A stretch of 52,331 nt of DNA from an uncultured Paraprevotella sp. Lineage in GTDB: Bacteria; Bacteroidota; Bacteroidia; Bacteroidales; Bacteroidaceae. Under the pieces are notes generated by a model that saw nothing but the letters and a program-made list of their open reading frames with translations, was not told where the DNA came from and did no database searches. Every line of letters starts with the position of its first letter. The first letter of the stretch is position 1. Made by a program: the position numbers and the translations under genes. The stretch lies in contig CALUIV010000020.1 in the NCBI GenBank assembly GCA_944320775.1, positions 1-52,331 on the forward strand, in the 5' to 3' direction. This document shows, in pieces, positions 35,212 to 43,558 of the stretch.

Positions 35212-35677
35212 TGTAGTCTATATTCGGGTTTTCTGTATATATACTATCGATGATTTTATGTGTCGACCGTACTCCTGTAATCTGGTGGAACATTACGGTT
35301 GGACAATCTGGTGATTCAAAATACTCAGAACTGTTTTTTGAAATCCATACCGTATCTCGGTTTATACTGCCTGCAGCGTTTGAGAATGTAAAGATGAGTG
35401 TATCTGTTTCTCCTTTATGGCTAAGCGGCAAGTGTAATTGGGAAGCTCCAGTTTCACGGTTGATCAGGATTGAATCGGTTCCTGCAGCTGTTATCGTGAG
35501 GGTATCCAGCACCTGTACCGTCTGCAGTTCATTATTCTCATCTGTTGCATAGAATGCATAGGTAGCATAAATTGTATTGTTTAACGGACATGCTACTTCA
35601 TTACATCCTGTTATGAAAAGTATTTTAGTCAAAGCTAATCCTATTCCGGTCAGAACCGTTTTAAATCGTTTCTGCAT
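35168..35677 (-). CDS. DUF6452 lipoprotein
   Basis: The chosen start at 35677 gives 169 residues with a short basic N-terminus, a hydrophobic stretch and a lipobox ITGC; an in-frame ATG at 35710 would add 11 residues and overlap the upstream GT2 gene. The mature part is a predicted beta-rich domain (YATYAFYATDENNELQTVQ, DTLTITAAGTDSILINRE). It matches the DUF6452 proteins found next to DUF6048 in Bacteroidales. Its function is unknown; a lipoprotein partner for the DUF6048 barrel is a reasonable guess. Confidence 0.72.
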   Translation of the reverse strand: MQKRFKTVLTGIGLALTKILFITGCNEVACPLNNTIYATYAFYATDENNELQTVQVLDTLTITAAGTDSILINRETGASQLHLPLSHKGETDTLIFTFSNAAGSINRDTVWISKNSSEYFESPDCPTVMFHQITGVRSTHKIIDSIYTENPNIDYNATENFKIVLYTDL

Positions 35678-35693
35678 ATACGGGCTTGTTCGG

Positions 35694-36647
35694 TTAGATT
35701 TCTTTTTCAATTTGATAATTATTTCTTTCTGCTGAATTTCTACTGATCAGTTCTCCTAAAAAACCGGCCAGGAATAATTGGGTACCGATGATCATCATGG
35801 TGAGTGCCAGATAAAAATATGGAGAATCAGTAACCAGCCGGTATGGCATGCCATGGTGTAGGGAATATAATTTATCCGCACCGACTCCAACGACTGCTAC
35901 AAATCCCAGGAAGAACATAATAGAACCCAACAGACCAAATACATGCATTGGTTTGAGTCCAAACCGGCTTAGAAACCAAAGAGAGATAAGATCAAGGTAT
36001 CCATTGAAAAAACGGTTCCATCCTCCGAACTTAGTTTTTCCAAACTTTCTGGCCTGATGATGAACTACTTTTTCGCCAATCTTTGAGAAACCTGCATTCT
36101 TGGCCAAATAAGGGATGTAACGGTGCATCTCTCCATAAACCTCGATATTTTTGACTACTTCTTTCCGATATGCTTTTAAGCCACAATTAAAGTCGTGCAG
36201 ATTGTGTATACCGCTGACTTTACGGGCTGTAGCATTAAACAGTTTTGTCGGAATAGTTTTTGAAAGCGGATCATAACGTTTCTGTTTATAACCTGAAACC
36301 AAATCATACCCTTCTTGCGTAATCATTCGGTATAATTCTGGTATTTCATCGGGGGAATCCTGTAAATCTGCGTCCATAGTGATTACAACATCGCCTTGTG
36401 CACGTTTGAAACCACAATAAAGAGCAGGACTCTTACCATAATTTCTTCGGAACTTTATGCCTTTGACAGATTCTGATTTTTGGCTCAGTTCTTCGATAAT
36501 ACGCCACGAAGCATCTGTGCTACCGTCGTTGACAAATATGATTTCATACGTAAATCCATTTTCATTCATTACCCGCTCTATCCAGGCGTGAAGTTCGGGC
36601 AGTGATTCTGCCTCATTATACAGAGGTACTACAACCGATATGTCCAT
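35694..36647 (-). CDS. GT2 family glycosyltransferase with two C-terminal membrane helices
   Basis: This 317-residue protein has a GT-A domain of the DPM1/GtrB/ArnC group: VVPLYNEAESLPEL at the start, IIFVNDGSTDAS, the MDADLQDSPDEIPE metal/nucleotide site, and FRRNYGKSPALYCGF. Two membrane helices (FGLLGSIMFFLGFVAVVGVG and LTMMIIGTQLFLAGFL) follow. Such enzymes move a sugar from UDP/GDP to polyprenyl phosphate at the inner face of the membrane. The acceptor pathway is not shown by neighbours. Confidence 0.9.
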   Translation of the reverse strand: MDISVVVPLYNEAESLPELHAWIERVMNENGFTYEIIFVNDGSTDASWRIIEELSQKSESVKGIKFRRNYGKSPALYCGFKRAQGDVVITMDADLQDSPDEIPELYRMITQEGYDLVSGYKQKRYDPLSKTIPTKLFNATARKVSGIHNLHDFNCGLKAYRKEVVKNIEVYGEMHRYIPYLAKNAGFSKIGEKVVHHQARKFGKTKFGGWNRFFNGYLDLISLWFLSRFGLKPMHVFGLLGSIMFFLGFVAVVGVGADKLYSLHHGMPYRLVTDSPYFYLALTMMIIGTQLFLAGFLGELISRNSAERNNYQIEKEI

Positions 36648-36678
36648 AGTTTGAATTTTCAGTTTATATGATTAGTTT

Positions 36679-37233
36679 TTAATTGTTCCGTGTAGTTTTG
36701 TTTTTCCGGCTTACAAAAAATCCGGTTGGCAAGGATAAAATAAAACCAAGAAAGACATTATAGATAAGAAAATTAAATGTCAGTTGAATAGGGGTTATTG
36801 TATAAAGCATGTTGATAGCTTCATGAATGGCTGTTTCTTGTTGTTCCATTCCGGGCATTAACTGTTGAAGTAGTTTCTGATACTCCGGATTTTGAAAAAG
36901 TGTTTCATATGTACTGACTAAAAAACCATTGTCAATGAAACGAAAGTAGATATATTGAGCTGCAGCAAATAATAGTGAAGCATACATATATACAAGAATC
37001 GCCATCCATGTGGCCTGACTGAATTTAAGTGGGAAAACGGTTCGTCCAAACCTATTGAGCAATTTAATCGTAATGAATAATGAAGCCAGTCCGATTAAAA
37101 GACTAAAATTGGATAAGACGGGATAATGCAGCCCTCCGATGAAGCAGGCAAAACTGCAAATCCAGATGAGTCCTATTATAGCGCCGTATTGTCCGGCATA
37201 AGTACGTGCAGATCTATAGTCAAAATTTTCCAT
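36679..37233 (-). CDS. DUF4199 membrane protein
   Basis: This 184-residue protein has four predicted membrane helices (GAIIGLIWICSFACFIGGL, NFSLLIGLASLFITIKLL, WMAILVYMYASLLFAAAQYI and LTFNFLIYNVFLGFILSLP) and a basic C-terminal tail, matching DUF4199 of Bacteroidetes. Its role is unknown. It is the first gene of the minus-strand operon that runs through the GT2, DUF6452, DUF6048, mntP and apbE genes to the Crp/Fnr gene, with a -7 box 30 bases upstream. Confidence 0.8.
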   Translation of the reverse strand: MENFDYRSARTYAGQYGAIIGLIWICSFACFIGGLHYPVLSNFSLLIGLASLFITIKLLNRFGRTVFPLKFSQATWMAILVYMYASLLFAAAQYIYFRFIDNGFLVSTYETLFQNPEYQKLLQQLMPGMEQQETAIHEAINMLYTITPIQLTFNFLIYNVFLGFILSLPTGFFVSRKNKTTRNN

Positions 37234-37261
37234 TCAGGGTGATTTATAAATTATAAGTTTG

Positions 37262-37269
37262 CAAATATA
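37262..37269 (-). promoter_or_regulatory. -7 box of the DUF4199-GT2-mntP-apbE operon
   Basis: CAAATATA on plus is TATATTTG on minus, a perfect TAnnTTTG match. It predicts a transcript start near 37253, about 20 bases before the first ATG. No clear -33 partner is visible. Confidence 0.5.
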
Positions 37270-37387
37270 AGAAAAAATAATGGAACAGCCTTACTTCATA
37301 AGGAAAAATAACGTTTTTATAATGTATTGAAAATGAGATTCTATAAAGAAAAAATATATGTGTTGAGATAAAAAAGTTGAGATAATG

Positions 37388-37419
37388 TTTGGAGGTTTCA
37401 GATGTTTTATATACCTTTG
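37388..37419 (+). promoter_or_regulatory. Full Bacteroides promoter of the SRP RNA-tRNA-Thr unit
   Basis: TTTG at 37388-37391 and TACCTTTG at 37412-37419 match both halves of the Bacteroides consensus with a 20-base spacer. The RNA begins about 12 bases after the -7 box, at 37431. This is the best-matched promoter in the window, as expected for a strongly expressed stable RNA. Confidence 0.85.
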
Positions 37420-37430
37420 CACTCGCAAAC

Positions 37431-37530
37431 GGGAAAGTCCTGTACGGCCAGCTCCCTTCGAATCCCCCAGGGCTTGGTCGCAGCAAGGGTAGTTGGTTGT
37501 AGCGGCGCGATGCAGATCGCTTTCCCACCC
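37431..37530 (+). ncRNA. ffs: Signal recognition particle RNA, small bacterial type (4.5S)
   Basis: GGGAAAG at the 5' end pairs with CTTTCCC near the 3' end, closing a long hairpin of about 100 bases. The apical part, CAGGGC...CGCAGCAAGGGTAG, corresponds to the conserved helix 8 loop region of SRP RNA (compare CAGGTC...GGAAGCAGCC of E. coli 4.5S RNA). The 3' part GATGCAGATCGC...CCCACCC parallels the 4.5S end GATGTAGCTGGC...CCCACCC. With Ffh it targets membrane proteins. It has a perfect promoter and runs straight into tRNA-Thr, so the two are probably cotranscribed and processed. Confidence 0.82.
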
Positions 37531-37604
37531 GCCTCTTTAGCTCAGTTGGCCAGAGCACGTGATTTGTAATCTCGGGGTCGTTGGTTCGAATCCGACAAGA
37601 GGCT
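37531..37604 (+). tRNA. tRNA-Thr (anticodon UGU)
   Basis: The 74-base sequence starts GCCTCTT and ends AAGAGGC plus a T discriminator. The D-arm is GCTC...GAGC, the anticodon loop TTTGTAA carries TGT, and the T-arm has GGTTCGAATCC. The anticodon stem CGTGA/TCTCG has one central T-T mismatch. CCA is not encoded. It abuts the SRP RNA directly. Confidence 0.95.
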
Positions 37605-37616
37605 CAGAAAATCATA

Positions 37617-37643
37617 GGGCGAAACTTTTGGTTTCGCCCTTTT
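37617..37643 (+). terminator. Terminator of the SRP RNA-tRNA-Thr unit
   Basis: GGGCGAAAC (37617-37625) pairs perfectly with GTTTCGCCC (37631-37639) over a 5-base loop and is followed by four T. It lies 12 bases past the tRNA and 21 bases before the next ATG. Confidence 0.85.
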
Positions 37644-37664
37644 CATTTTTATTCTGAGAATTTC

Positions 37665-38393
37665 ATGGTGAATGAACAACATTATAATCCAGTGATTTAT
37701 AAACGTCTGCTTGCCTTATGTCAGCAGACTGACAGTTCTGAGCTTTTGATTTATCTGGATGCTTTGTCACATGCAAATTTTCGGACGGCTGGATATATTT
37801 TAGGAGAACGTATTTTACCTCAAGTTTCTATGGACCGTTTTTGGTCTTTGTTTTATTTGTTGCTAGATTACCATTCCAAAGCTTTTCTAGTAACATTACT
37901 TAAATCTGTTCTTGTTCGCAGGCAGTTGAATCAGGAGTCTTTGGACATGTTGCTTCATCATCCTGGCTTTTTAGTTGTTTCTAACTATTTGAATTCTAAC
38001 GGACGAAGTTTGGATAAGAAAAAGATTTTGCAAAAGCTGATTCCTGAGGTTGAAACACCGGCATTAGGTGAATTCTTGTTCGAACGTTTGCATGTGACAA
38101 CTGCTGAGGCTCGTTTGGAGGTTTTATTGCGTAGTTCCGGATTATGTGCGGCCTATCTTTTGTTTCAGACATTGCGTGAATTGGAACATGAACGTACTTT
38201 GTTGGTTCGTTGTTGTGTTTTTCTGATGAAAAAAGGAGATTCTCTATCGTTCAATCTGGTCAGTCTGTTCAAACTATATTTTGATTTGACTGAAGTGAAG
38301 GGATGTTTCTCGTTACGTTTGAACCCATATGAATTAGGACGCATGGAAAGTTCATATGAGGTTTTTGTTAAAGTGATGTCGGATTTGACTTGA
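37665..38393 (+). CDS. Conserved-looking hypothetical protein
   Basis: A 242-residue protein that I do not recognise. The start at 37665 is chosen because the longer frame would begin inside tRNA-Thr. It has no signal peptide or clear membrane helix and appears all-helical, with many Leu, Arg and Tyr residues arranged in amphipathic stretches (VIYKRLLALCQQTDSSELL, LFYLLLDYHSKAFLVTLL, LVRCCVFLMKKGDS). This could suggest HEAT- or TPR-like packing, but no repeat consensus is clear. It has a strong terminator at its 3' end and a terminator just before it, so it must have its own start or rely on read-through. Confidence 0.75.
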   Translation: MVNEQHYNPVIYKRLLALCQQTDSSELLIYLDALSHANFRTAGYILGERILPQVSMDRFWSLFYLLLDYHSKAFLVTLLKSVLVRRQLNQESLDMLLHHPGFLVVSNYLNSNGRSLDKKKILQKLIPEVETPALGEFLFERLHVTTAEARLEVLLRSSGLCAAYLLFQTLRELEHERTLLVRCCVFLMKKGDSLSFNLVSLFKLYFDLTEVKGCFSLRLNPYELGRMESSYEVFVKVMSDLT

Positions 38394-38436
38394 TGGCTTG
38401 AAACTTGCTCAAAGATTTATAAGTCAGGAGATAATG

Positions 38437-38492
38437 AAACAATTAGAGTATCCCGTCTTTTATAATTAAAAGCAGGGATACTCTAATTGTTT
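38437..38492. terminator. Bidirectional terminator between the hypothetical gene and the NSS transporter
   Basis: A perfect 18-bp stem, from AAACAATTAGAGTATCCC (38437-38454) to its complement at 38475-38492, encloses a 20-base loop. It stands between two convergent genes and reads equally on both strands. Confidence 0.8.
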
Positions 38493-38522
38493 ATACAAAC
38501 GAATTATACTCAGGGTGAATTA

Positions 38523-39914
38523 TCAAGAGAATGAGAGAATGTTTAATTGATCCAGGAATATCAGAAGAATACCTACGGGAGCTACAAATTTCATTAGAAA
38601 CATAAAAACTTTGAAACCATAGAAACTAAGTTGGCCTTTGTTGGTGAGTTCTTCCCAGATTATTTTCCGTTCAAGTTGCCATCCTGTGAACAATGCGATG
38701 AAAAGTCCCCCGAGTGGAAGCATCCATTTGGCGGTCAGGTAATCGAACAGGTCAAATAATGACATGCCTCCAATATTAAGTACCGATCCAGATCCTAATG
38801 AAAGCGAGCATAGAATACCAAAAACAAGACATACTGTGGTTACAATATATGTTGCTTTCTGTCGTGATATATGATGTCTTTCATGCAGATAAGCGGTAAC
38901 CAGTTCATGCATGGAAATCGTGGACGTGAGCGAAGCCAACACTAATAGAAAATAGAATAAGAATGGCAGTATATATGCAACTATAGGATAGTCGGCAAAT
39001 ACGATCCGGAATATATTGGGTAACGCAACAAATACCAGGCTTGGTCCTTCAGATGGTTCCATACCCGGAACTGAGAATACAGCAGGAAAGATAATCAGTC
39101 CGGAAACAATGGCCACAAACGTATCAATGCCTGCTACGCTGATTGCAGTTTTGGTCAGGTTTACATTTGGACGGAAATAGGATGCGTATGTGCACAAACA
39201 ACCCAATCCGATACTTAACGAGAAGAAAGCCTGTCCCATAGCCGAAAGAATTACATCGGAATTTATTTTGCTGAAATCAGGTTTGAACAGAAACGACAGT
39301 CCTTCTGCTGCTCCTTGGGTTGTCAGTGCAAATCCAGCCAAAACCAGTAACAAAATGAAAAGTGTGGGCATCATGATTTTTGAGAAACGTTCAATTCCTT
39401 TTTCAATTCCTTTTGCTACTACATAATGGGTCAGTAAAATAAAGGCGGTTAAATAAATTGTTGGCCATATCGGATCCGCAATAAAATTGCTGAAATAGTT
39501 TCCAAAAACGTTTTCTGTGCCATTTCCTGCCATATGGTTGAAACGGTTTAGACCTGCTTGAACCGTATAGTTTAATGTCCATCCGGCTACGACCGAATAG
39601 AAACTGAAAATCATCATTCCGGCTACAACGCCCAATGGTCCAATCCAGTGCCATTGTATTTTGCCTGGTGCTAATTTTTTGAATGCAGTTGATGCGTCGG
39701 CGTTTGTATTTCGTCCGATCATGAATTCTGCAATCATGACGGGCAATCCGAATAAGATAATGCAGCAGATGTAGATCAGGATAAAGGCAGCACCTCCGTT
39801 TTCTCCCGCTTCTGTCGGGAAACGCCAGATATTGCCTAGGCCGACAGCAGATCCTGCCGAAGCCAGAATAACTCCTAGTTTACTTGCAAATTTACCTCTG
39901 TTGTTTTTCTCCAT
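38523..39914 (-). CDS. Sodium-dependent transporter (neurotransmitter:sodium symporter family)
   Basis: This 463-residue protein has about 11 to 12 membrane helices with the LeuT-fold signature in the first helix, ASAGSAVGLGNIWRFPTEAGENGGAAF, whose unwound GLGNIWRFP segment binds Na+ and substrate. FFSLSIGLGCLCTYASYF corresponds to the sixth helix. The family imports amino acids or related amines with Na+. The substrate is not determined by sequence alone. It lies 19 bases downstream of mutS2, so read-through from the mutS2 promoter is likely. Confidence 0.93.
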   Translation of the reverse strand: MEKNNRGKFASKLGVILASAGSAVGLGNIWRFPTEAGENGGAAFILIYICCIILFGLPVMIAEFMIGRNTNADASTAFKKLAPGKIQWHWIGPLGVVAGMMIFSFYSVVAGWTLNYTVQAGLNRFNHMAGNGTENVFGNYFSNFIADPIWPTIYLTAFILLTHYVVAKGIEKGIERFSKIMMPTLFILLLVLAGFALTTQGAAEGLSFLFKPDFSKINSDVILSAMGQAFFSLSIGLGCLCTYASYFRPNVNLTKTAISVAGIDTFVAIVSGLIIFPAVFSVPGMEPSEGPSLVFVALPNIFRIVFADYPIVAYILPFLFYFLLVLASLTSTISMHELVTAYLHERHHISRQKATYIVTTVCLVFGILCSLSLGSGSVLNIGGMSLFDLFDYLTAKWMLPLGGLFIALFTGWQLERKIIWEELTNKGQLSFYGFKVFMFLMKFVAPVGILLIFLDQLNILSFS

Positions 39915-39933
39915 AATAATCTTTTTATTTCTT

Positions 39934-42549
39934 TTATATCAGGTCAACGACTGTAATTCCGGCTCCTCCGAATTGTACATGTTCGTCTTTAAAACTTTTT
40001 ACACCGGGGATGGTGTTCAAATATTGTCTAATTAGAGTACGCAGAATACCGGTTCCTGTACCATGCAGTATACGTACACGTGACATACCAAGTAAAATGG
40101 CATCGTCGATAAAGTAGGTTACGGCATTGATGGCTTCATCGCCACGCATCCCCCTGACATCAATGTCTTGTTTGAATTGCAGTTTCTTTTCATAGACCGA
40201 ATCCTGCGTTTGTTTGCTGACAAAGGTTGTTGCCCGGTCGGTTGCTTTTGTCGGTGGAGGAGTGGCTCGTTCCAAACGGTCATACTGCACATTGGTGCGC
40301 ATCATTCCAAAAGTAACAATAACTGTTTTTCCTTCAATGTCCTCAATAGTACCAACGGTGGTTTGTCCCTTGATACGTACTGTATCTCCAACAGCAAGTG
40401 GCTTGGCTTGCAATGCTTTTTCTTGAGCTTCACGGGCTGTCTTTTCTGCGTCGGCCAAGACTTTACGTTCTGCTTCCTGCGTTTTTTTCTCTTTTCGTTC
40501 TGCCTGTCGCTTTTGTCGGTCGATGATTTGTTGCATCTTCCGTGCTATCTTGTCTTCTTGATGCTGCCGTTCAATATCTTCCAGTTTGTTTTTGAATTCA
40601 TCCAGTTCCTGGCGCACATTTTTTGTTTTTTCTTTTTCAGCTTGCGCTTCTTTAATCATTTTGATCGTATTCTCGATTTTAGCATTTGATTCGTGCAAGA
40701 GTTGTTCTGCCTGCTCTTTAGCCTTTTTAATGATTTCTTTTCGGCTTTGCTGTAATTCTGCTATTTCCGATTCGTAGCGGGCAATCGTTTGTTCCATCTG
40801 TTTTTCACGTTGATGGATGTTTTGTCGTTTGTTTTCCCAATAACGTTTGTCGCGTACTATGTCTTGTAAATATTTGTCGGCATTGATATATTCCCGTCCG
40901 ACAATATCTGAAGCGTCGGCAATGACTTCTTCTGGGATACCTATTTTACGGGCGATCTCTACAGCAAATGAGCTGCCTGGATTTCCGATTTGCAGTTGGA
41001 ACAAAGCTTGCATTTGTTGCCGGTCATAAAGCATAGCACCATTGACCACGCCTTCATGATCTTCTGCAAAATGCTTTAGGTTTTGATAATGGGTCGTGAT
41101 TACTGCAAACGCTTTTTTCTGATTGAAACGTTTTAGTACGGCTTCAGCTATGGCGCCTCCGATTTGAGGTTCTGTTCCTCCTCCGAATTCATCAATAAGC
41201 AGCAAACTTGTCCCGCCACAGTGTTTCATCATGTTTTTCATGTTTAACAGATGGCTGGAATAGGTACTTAGATCGTCTTCTATGCTTTGTTCGTCGCCGA
41301 TGTCAATAAAGATACTGCCAAAAACTCCGGTTTTGGAATTTTCACCTATAGGTACGGGGAGTCCACACTGCAACATATATTGAAGTAATCCGACAGTTTT
41401 CAGACAAACAGATTTACCGCCTGCATTTGGTCCTGATATGATCAGGATACGTTGTCGGCCGTTGAGTTCAATATCTAGAGGAACTACTTTTTTACCGTGT
41501 TTGCTCAAGGTCAGCTGTAATAACGGATGTATGGCCATGGTCCAGTCGATGACTGGTTTTCCTGACAAATAAGGTGTTATTCCGTGGATTTGACGGGCAA
41601 AATGTGCCTTCGCACGGATAAAGTCTATGTCAGCAAGAAATTCATATGAGTGAAGTATATCCTGCGTGTATGGGCGTACCTGTGCTGCAAACTCTTGAAG
41701 TATACGGATAATTTCACGTCGTTCGTCTCCCTCAAGTTCCCGAATCCGGTTATTTGCTTCAACGACTTCTGCCGGTTCGATAAAAACAGTTTTTCCTGTA
41801 GCCGACTCGTCGTGGACAATACCTTTTATTTTTCGTTTCATTGCTGGTGCAACGGGGATTACCAGGCGGCCGTCGCGAAGAGTCGGAGTAATGTCTTTCT
41901 CTACAATACCGTCTTGTTGTGCGTTGCGTAAAATGTTGTGCAACATACGGGATATACTTCCTTCTGTAGCAGCTATTTCACGTCGGATACGTAAAAGTTC
42001 CGGTGAGGCATTATCTTTTATTTTACCAAATTTGTCGAGAATCGCGTCGATACGTTTAGCCAGTTGAGGGAAGGTCTTTACATCCTTTGAAAGTCTGTGT
42101 AAGGCCGGGTACTTAAAGTCTTCGTCCTTGAAATCTTCTTCAACTGTCTGTTGATCAACGGTTTCATCTGGGACGGTCTGCATTTCTATTTGTTCTAGAA
42201 TTTGGTCGCCCTTTCCTTTATTTAGGATATTGGTTATACCCACAATGGTTTCAAGAGAACGTTTTAAATCGAATAATTCTTGTTCGTCTAAGAAGGTTCC
42301 TTCAATTCGGATTCTTTTTATAGAATTACGTATGTCAAAGAAATTTTGGTCTGGAAAATTATCTTCTTCTTCCATGATACTCAGGAATTCCTGAGTATGT
42401 TTCTGGCGTTCGCGTAAAAGTCGTACGTCTGCTGAAAATCGCATTTCACTGACTCTCTGAAGTCCCAATGGGCTTAAGCAATGTTGATTCAGCAAATGGC
42501 GAATTTCCGTGAAACCTATTTTTTGCTCAAAATTCTGCGGATAAATCAT
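39934..42549 (-). CDS. mutS2: MutS2 family protein
   Basis: This 871-residue protein has the MutS2 layout: helical core and clamp, an ATPase with Walker A GPNAGGKSVCLKT near residue 380 and LLIDEFGGGTEP, a long Lys/Glu/Gln-rich coiled coil (about 540-710), and a C-terminal Smr domain with DVRGMRGDEA and RILHGTGTGILR. MutS2 proteins suppress recombination or, in Bacillus, split collided ribosomes; which applies here is unknown. It is somewhat longer than the roughly 780-residue Bacillus protein, mostly through the charged coiled coil and linker. Confidence 0.93.
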   Translation of the reverse strand: MIYPQNFEQKIGFTEIRHLLNQHCLSPLGLQRVSEMRFSADVRLLRERQKHTQEFLSIMEEEDNFPDQNFFDIRNSIKRIRIEGTFLDEQELFDLKRSLETIVGITNILNKGKGDQILEQIEMQTVPDETVDQQTVEEDFKDEDFKYPALHRLSKDVKTFPQLAKRIDAILDKFGKIKDNASPELLRIRREIAATEGSISRMLHNILRNAQQDGIVEKDITPTLRDGRLVIPVAPAMKRKIKGIVHDESATGKTVFIEPAEVVEANNRIRELEGDERREIIRILQEFAAQVRPYTQDILHSYEFLADIDFIRAKAHFARQIHGITPYLSGKPVIDWTMAIHPLLQLTLSKHGKKVVPLDIELNGRQRILIISGPNAGGKSVCLKTVGLLQYMLQCGLPVPIGENSKTGVFGSIFIDIGDEQSIEDDLSTYSSHLLNMKNMMKHCGGTSLLLIDEFGGGTEPQIGGAIAEAVLKRFNQKKAFAVITTHYQNLKHFAEDHEGVVNGAMLYDRQQMQALFQLQIGNPGSSFAVEIARKIGIPEEVIADASDIVGREYINADKYLQDIVRDKRYWENKRQNIHQREKQMEQTIARYESEIAELQQSRKEIIKKAKEQAEQLLHESNAKIENTIKMIKEAQAEKEKTKNVRQELDEFKNKLEDIERQHQEDKIARKMQQIIDRQKRQAERKEKKTQEAERKVLADAEKTAREAQEKALQAKPLAVGDTVRIKGQTTVGTIEDIEGKTVIVTFGMMRTNVQYDRLERATPPPTKATDRATTFVSKQTQDSVYEKKLQFKQDIDVRGMRGDEAINAVTYFIDDAILLGMSRVRILHGTGTGILRTLIRQYLNTIPGVKSFKDEHVQFGGAGITVVDLI

Positions 42550-42573
42550 GTTTTATTTTATAATTACAAGGGG

Positions 42574-42605
42574 CAAAAATACGAATAATCTGTGATATAT
42601 TCAAG
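42574..42605 (-). promoter_or_regulatory. Promoter of mutS2
   Basis: On the minus strand TATTTTTG (plus 42574-42581) matches TAnnTTTG and CTTG (plus 42602-42605), one mismatch from TTTG, lies 20 bases upstream. The start near 42565 gives a 16-base leader. It lies close to a plus-strand TATTTTTG at 42612-42619, so the two strands may have overlapping divergent promoters. Confidence 0.55.
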
Positions 42606-42720
42606 TTTTGTTATTTTTGTCAGGGGGAGCAGTTTCGTCTGTTTTGAGTGATTGGTTTAAAGAAGCCATCCAGTTTGAATTATTCGTTTTGTTTAGTCTT
42701 GATTTTGTGGATTATTTCCG

Positions 42721-42728
42721 TATTTTTG
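42721..42728 (+). promoter_or_regulatory. -7 box before the SDR gene
   Basis: TATTTTTG matches TAnnTTTG and would start transcription about 13 bases before the chosen ATG at 42749. A second match (42612-42619) lies further upstream. Neither has a clear -33 TTTG. Confidence 0.35.
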
Positions 42729-42748
42729 TGAAAATTATCCGCAGACGT

Positions 42749-43492
42749 ATGGGAAACAAAAGAATTATTATTATGGGAGCTTCTTCCGGTATTGGTTATG
42801 AAGTGGCTCGTTTGTTTATCGACCGTGGGTGGCTTGTTGGTCTTGCGGCCAGACGGACAGATTTATTATCGGAACTTCAGGCTCAGGCTCCGGAGCGTGT
42901 CCGAATACAAGGAATCGATATAACCGATCAGGAAGCCGATCAGGCTTTACAATATTTAATTGCAGCATTGGGTGGAATGGATATCTATTTACATGTATCT
43001 GGAATTGGAAAACAAAACAAAACTTTGGATCCAGAGATTGAAGAGAATACGTTTCAGACCAATGTCGTTGGTTTTGGCCGTATGGTTGGAGCGGTTTATC
43101 GATATTTTTCTCAGAAGGGAAAAGGGCAGATTGCTGTGGTAAGTTCTATTGCAGGCACTAAAGGTTTGGGAGTTGCGCCGGCATATTCAGCAACCAAACG
43201 GTTTCAGAATACTTATATTCAGGCATTAGCTCAATTAGCCCGTATGGAAGGATGTCATATTGATTTTACTGATATTCGTCCAGGATTTGTTGATACAGCA
43301 TTATTATCTGGAACCCAACATTATCCTATGTTGATGCGTCCTGAAAAAGTAGCTCGTCAGATTGTTTCTGCTATTGAGCATCGTCGTCGTGTTGTGGTCA
43401 TTGATTGGCGTTATGCTGTGATAACTTATATTTGGCAGCTTATTCCCAGATGGGTCTGGGAAAGGATGGTTGTCCGGACTCGTCGGAAATAG
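42749..43492 (+). CDS. Short-chain dehydrogenase/reductase
   Basis: With the ATG at 42749 the protein has 247 residues and starts MGNKRIIIMGASSGIGYEVA, placing the NAD(P)-binding GxxxGxG motif at the usual position; the longer open frame from 42608 adds 47 unrelated residues across promoter-like sequence. The catalytic YSATK (Tyr-x-x-x-Lys) and an upstream VVSSIAG serine are present. Its substrate is unknown; the size and C-terminal hydrophobic segment (YAVITYIWQLIPRWVW) resemble membrane-associated SDRs acting on lipids or sugars. It is a single gene facing the TlpA-like gene. Confidence 0.87.
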   Translation: MGNKRIIIMGASSGIGYEVARLFIDRGWLVGLAARRTDLLSELQAQAPERVRIQGIDITDQEADQALQYLIAALGGMDIYLHVSGIGKQNKTLDPEIEENTFQTNVVGFGRMVGAVYRYFSQKGKGQIAVVSSIAGTKGLGVAPAYSATKRFQNTYIQALAQLARMEGCHIDFTDIRPGFVDTALLSGTQHYPMLMRPEKVARQIVSAIEHRRRVVVIDWRYAVITYIWQLIPRWVWERMVVRTRRK

Positions 43493-43558
43493 AATCCAGT
43501 GATTATTCTGAAGTGTACGAATTTTCGTTTCCAGACTTACGTTTATGTCTCTTGCATT

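Noticed and set aside
37244-37558. A 104-codon minus-strand open frame
   Set aside because: It is antisense to the SRP RNA and its promoter and runs into tRNA-Thr; its sequence shows no protein-like pattern, and the RNA genes explain the region.
37531-37604. tRNA-Thr as an integration site for an island
   Set aside because: No integrase and no repeated tRNA 3' end was seen downstream; the following genes are ordinary chromosomal ones.
39934-42549. MutS2 length of 871 residues as a fusion
   Set aside because: The extra length lies in the charged coiled coil and linker before Smr, a variable part of the family; no added domain was seen.
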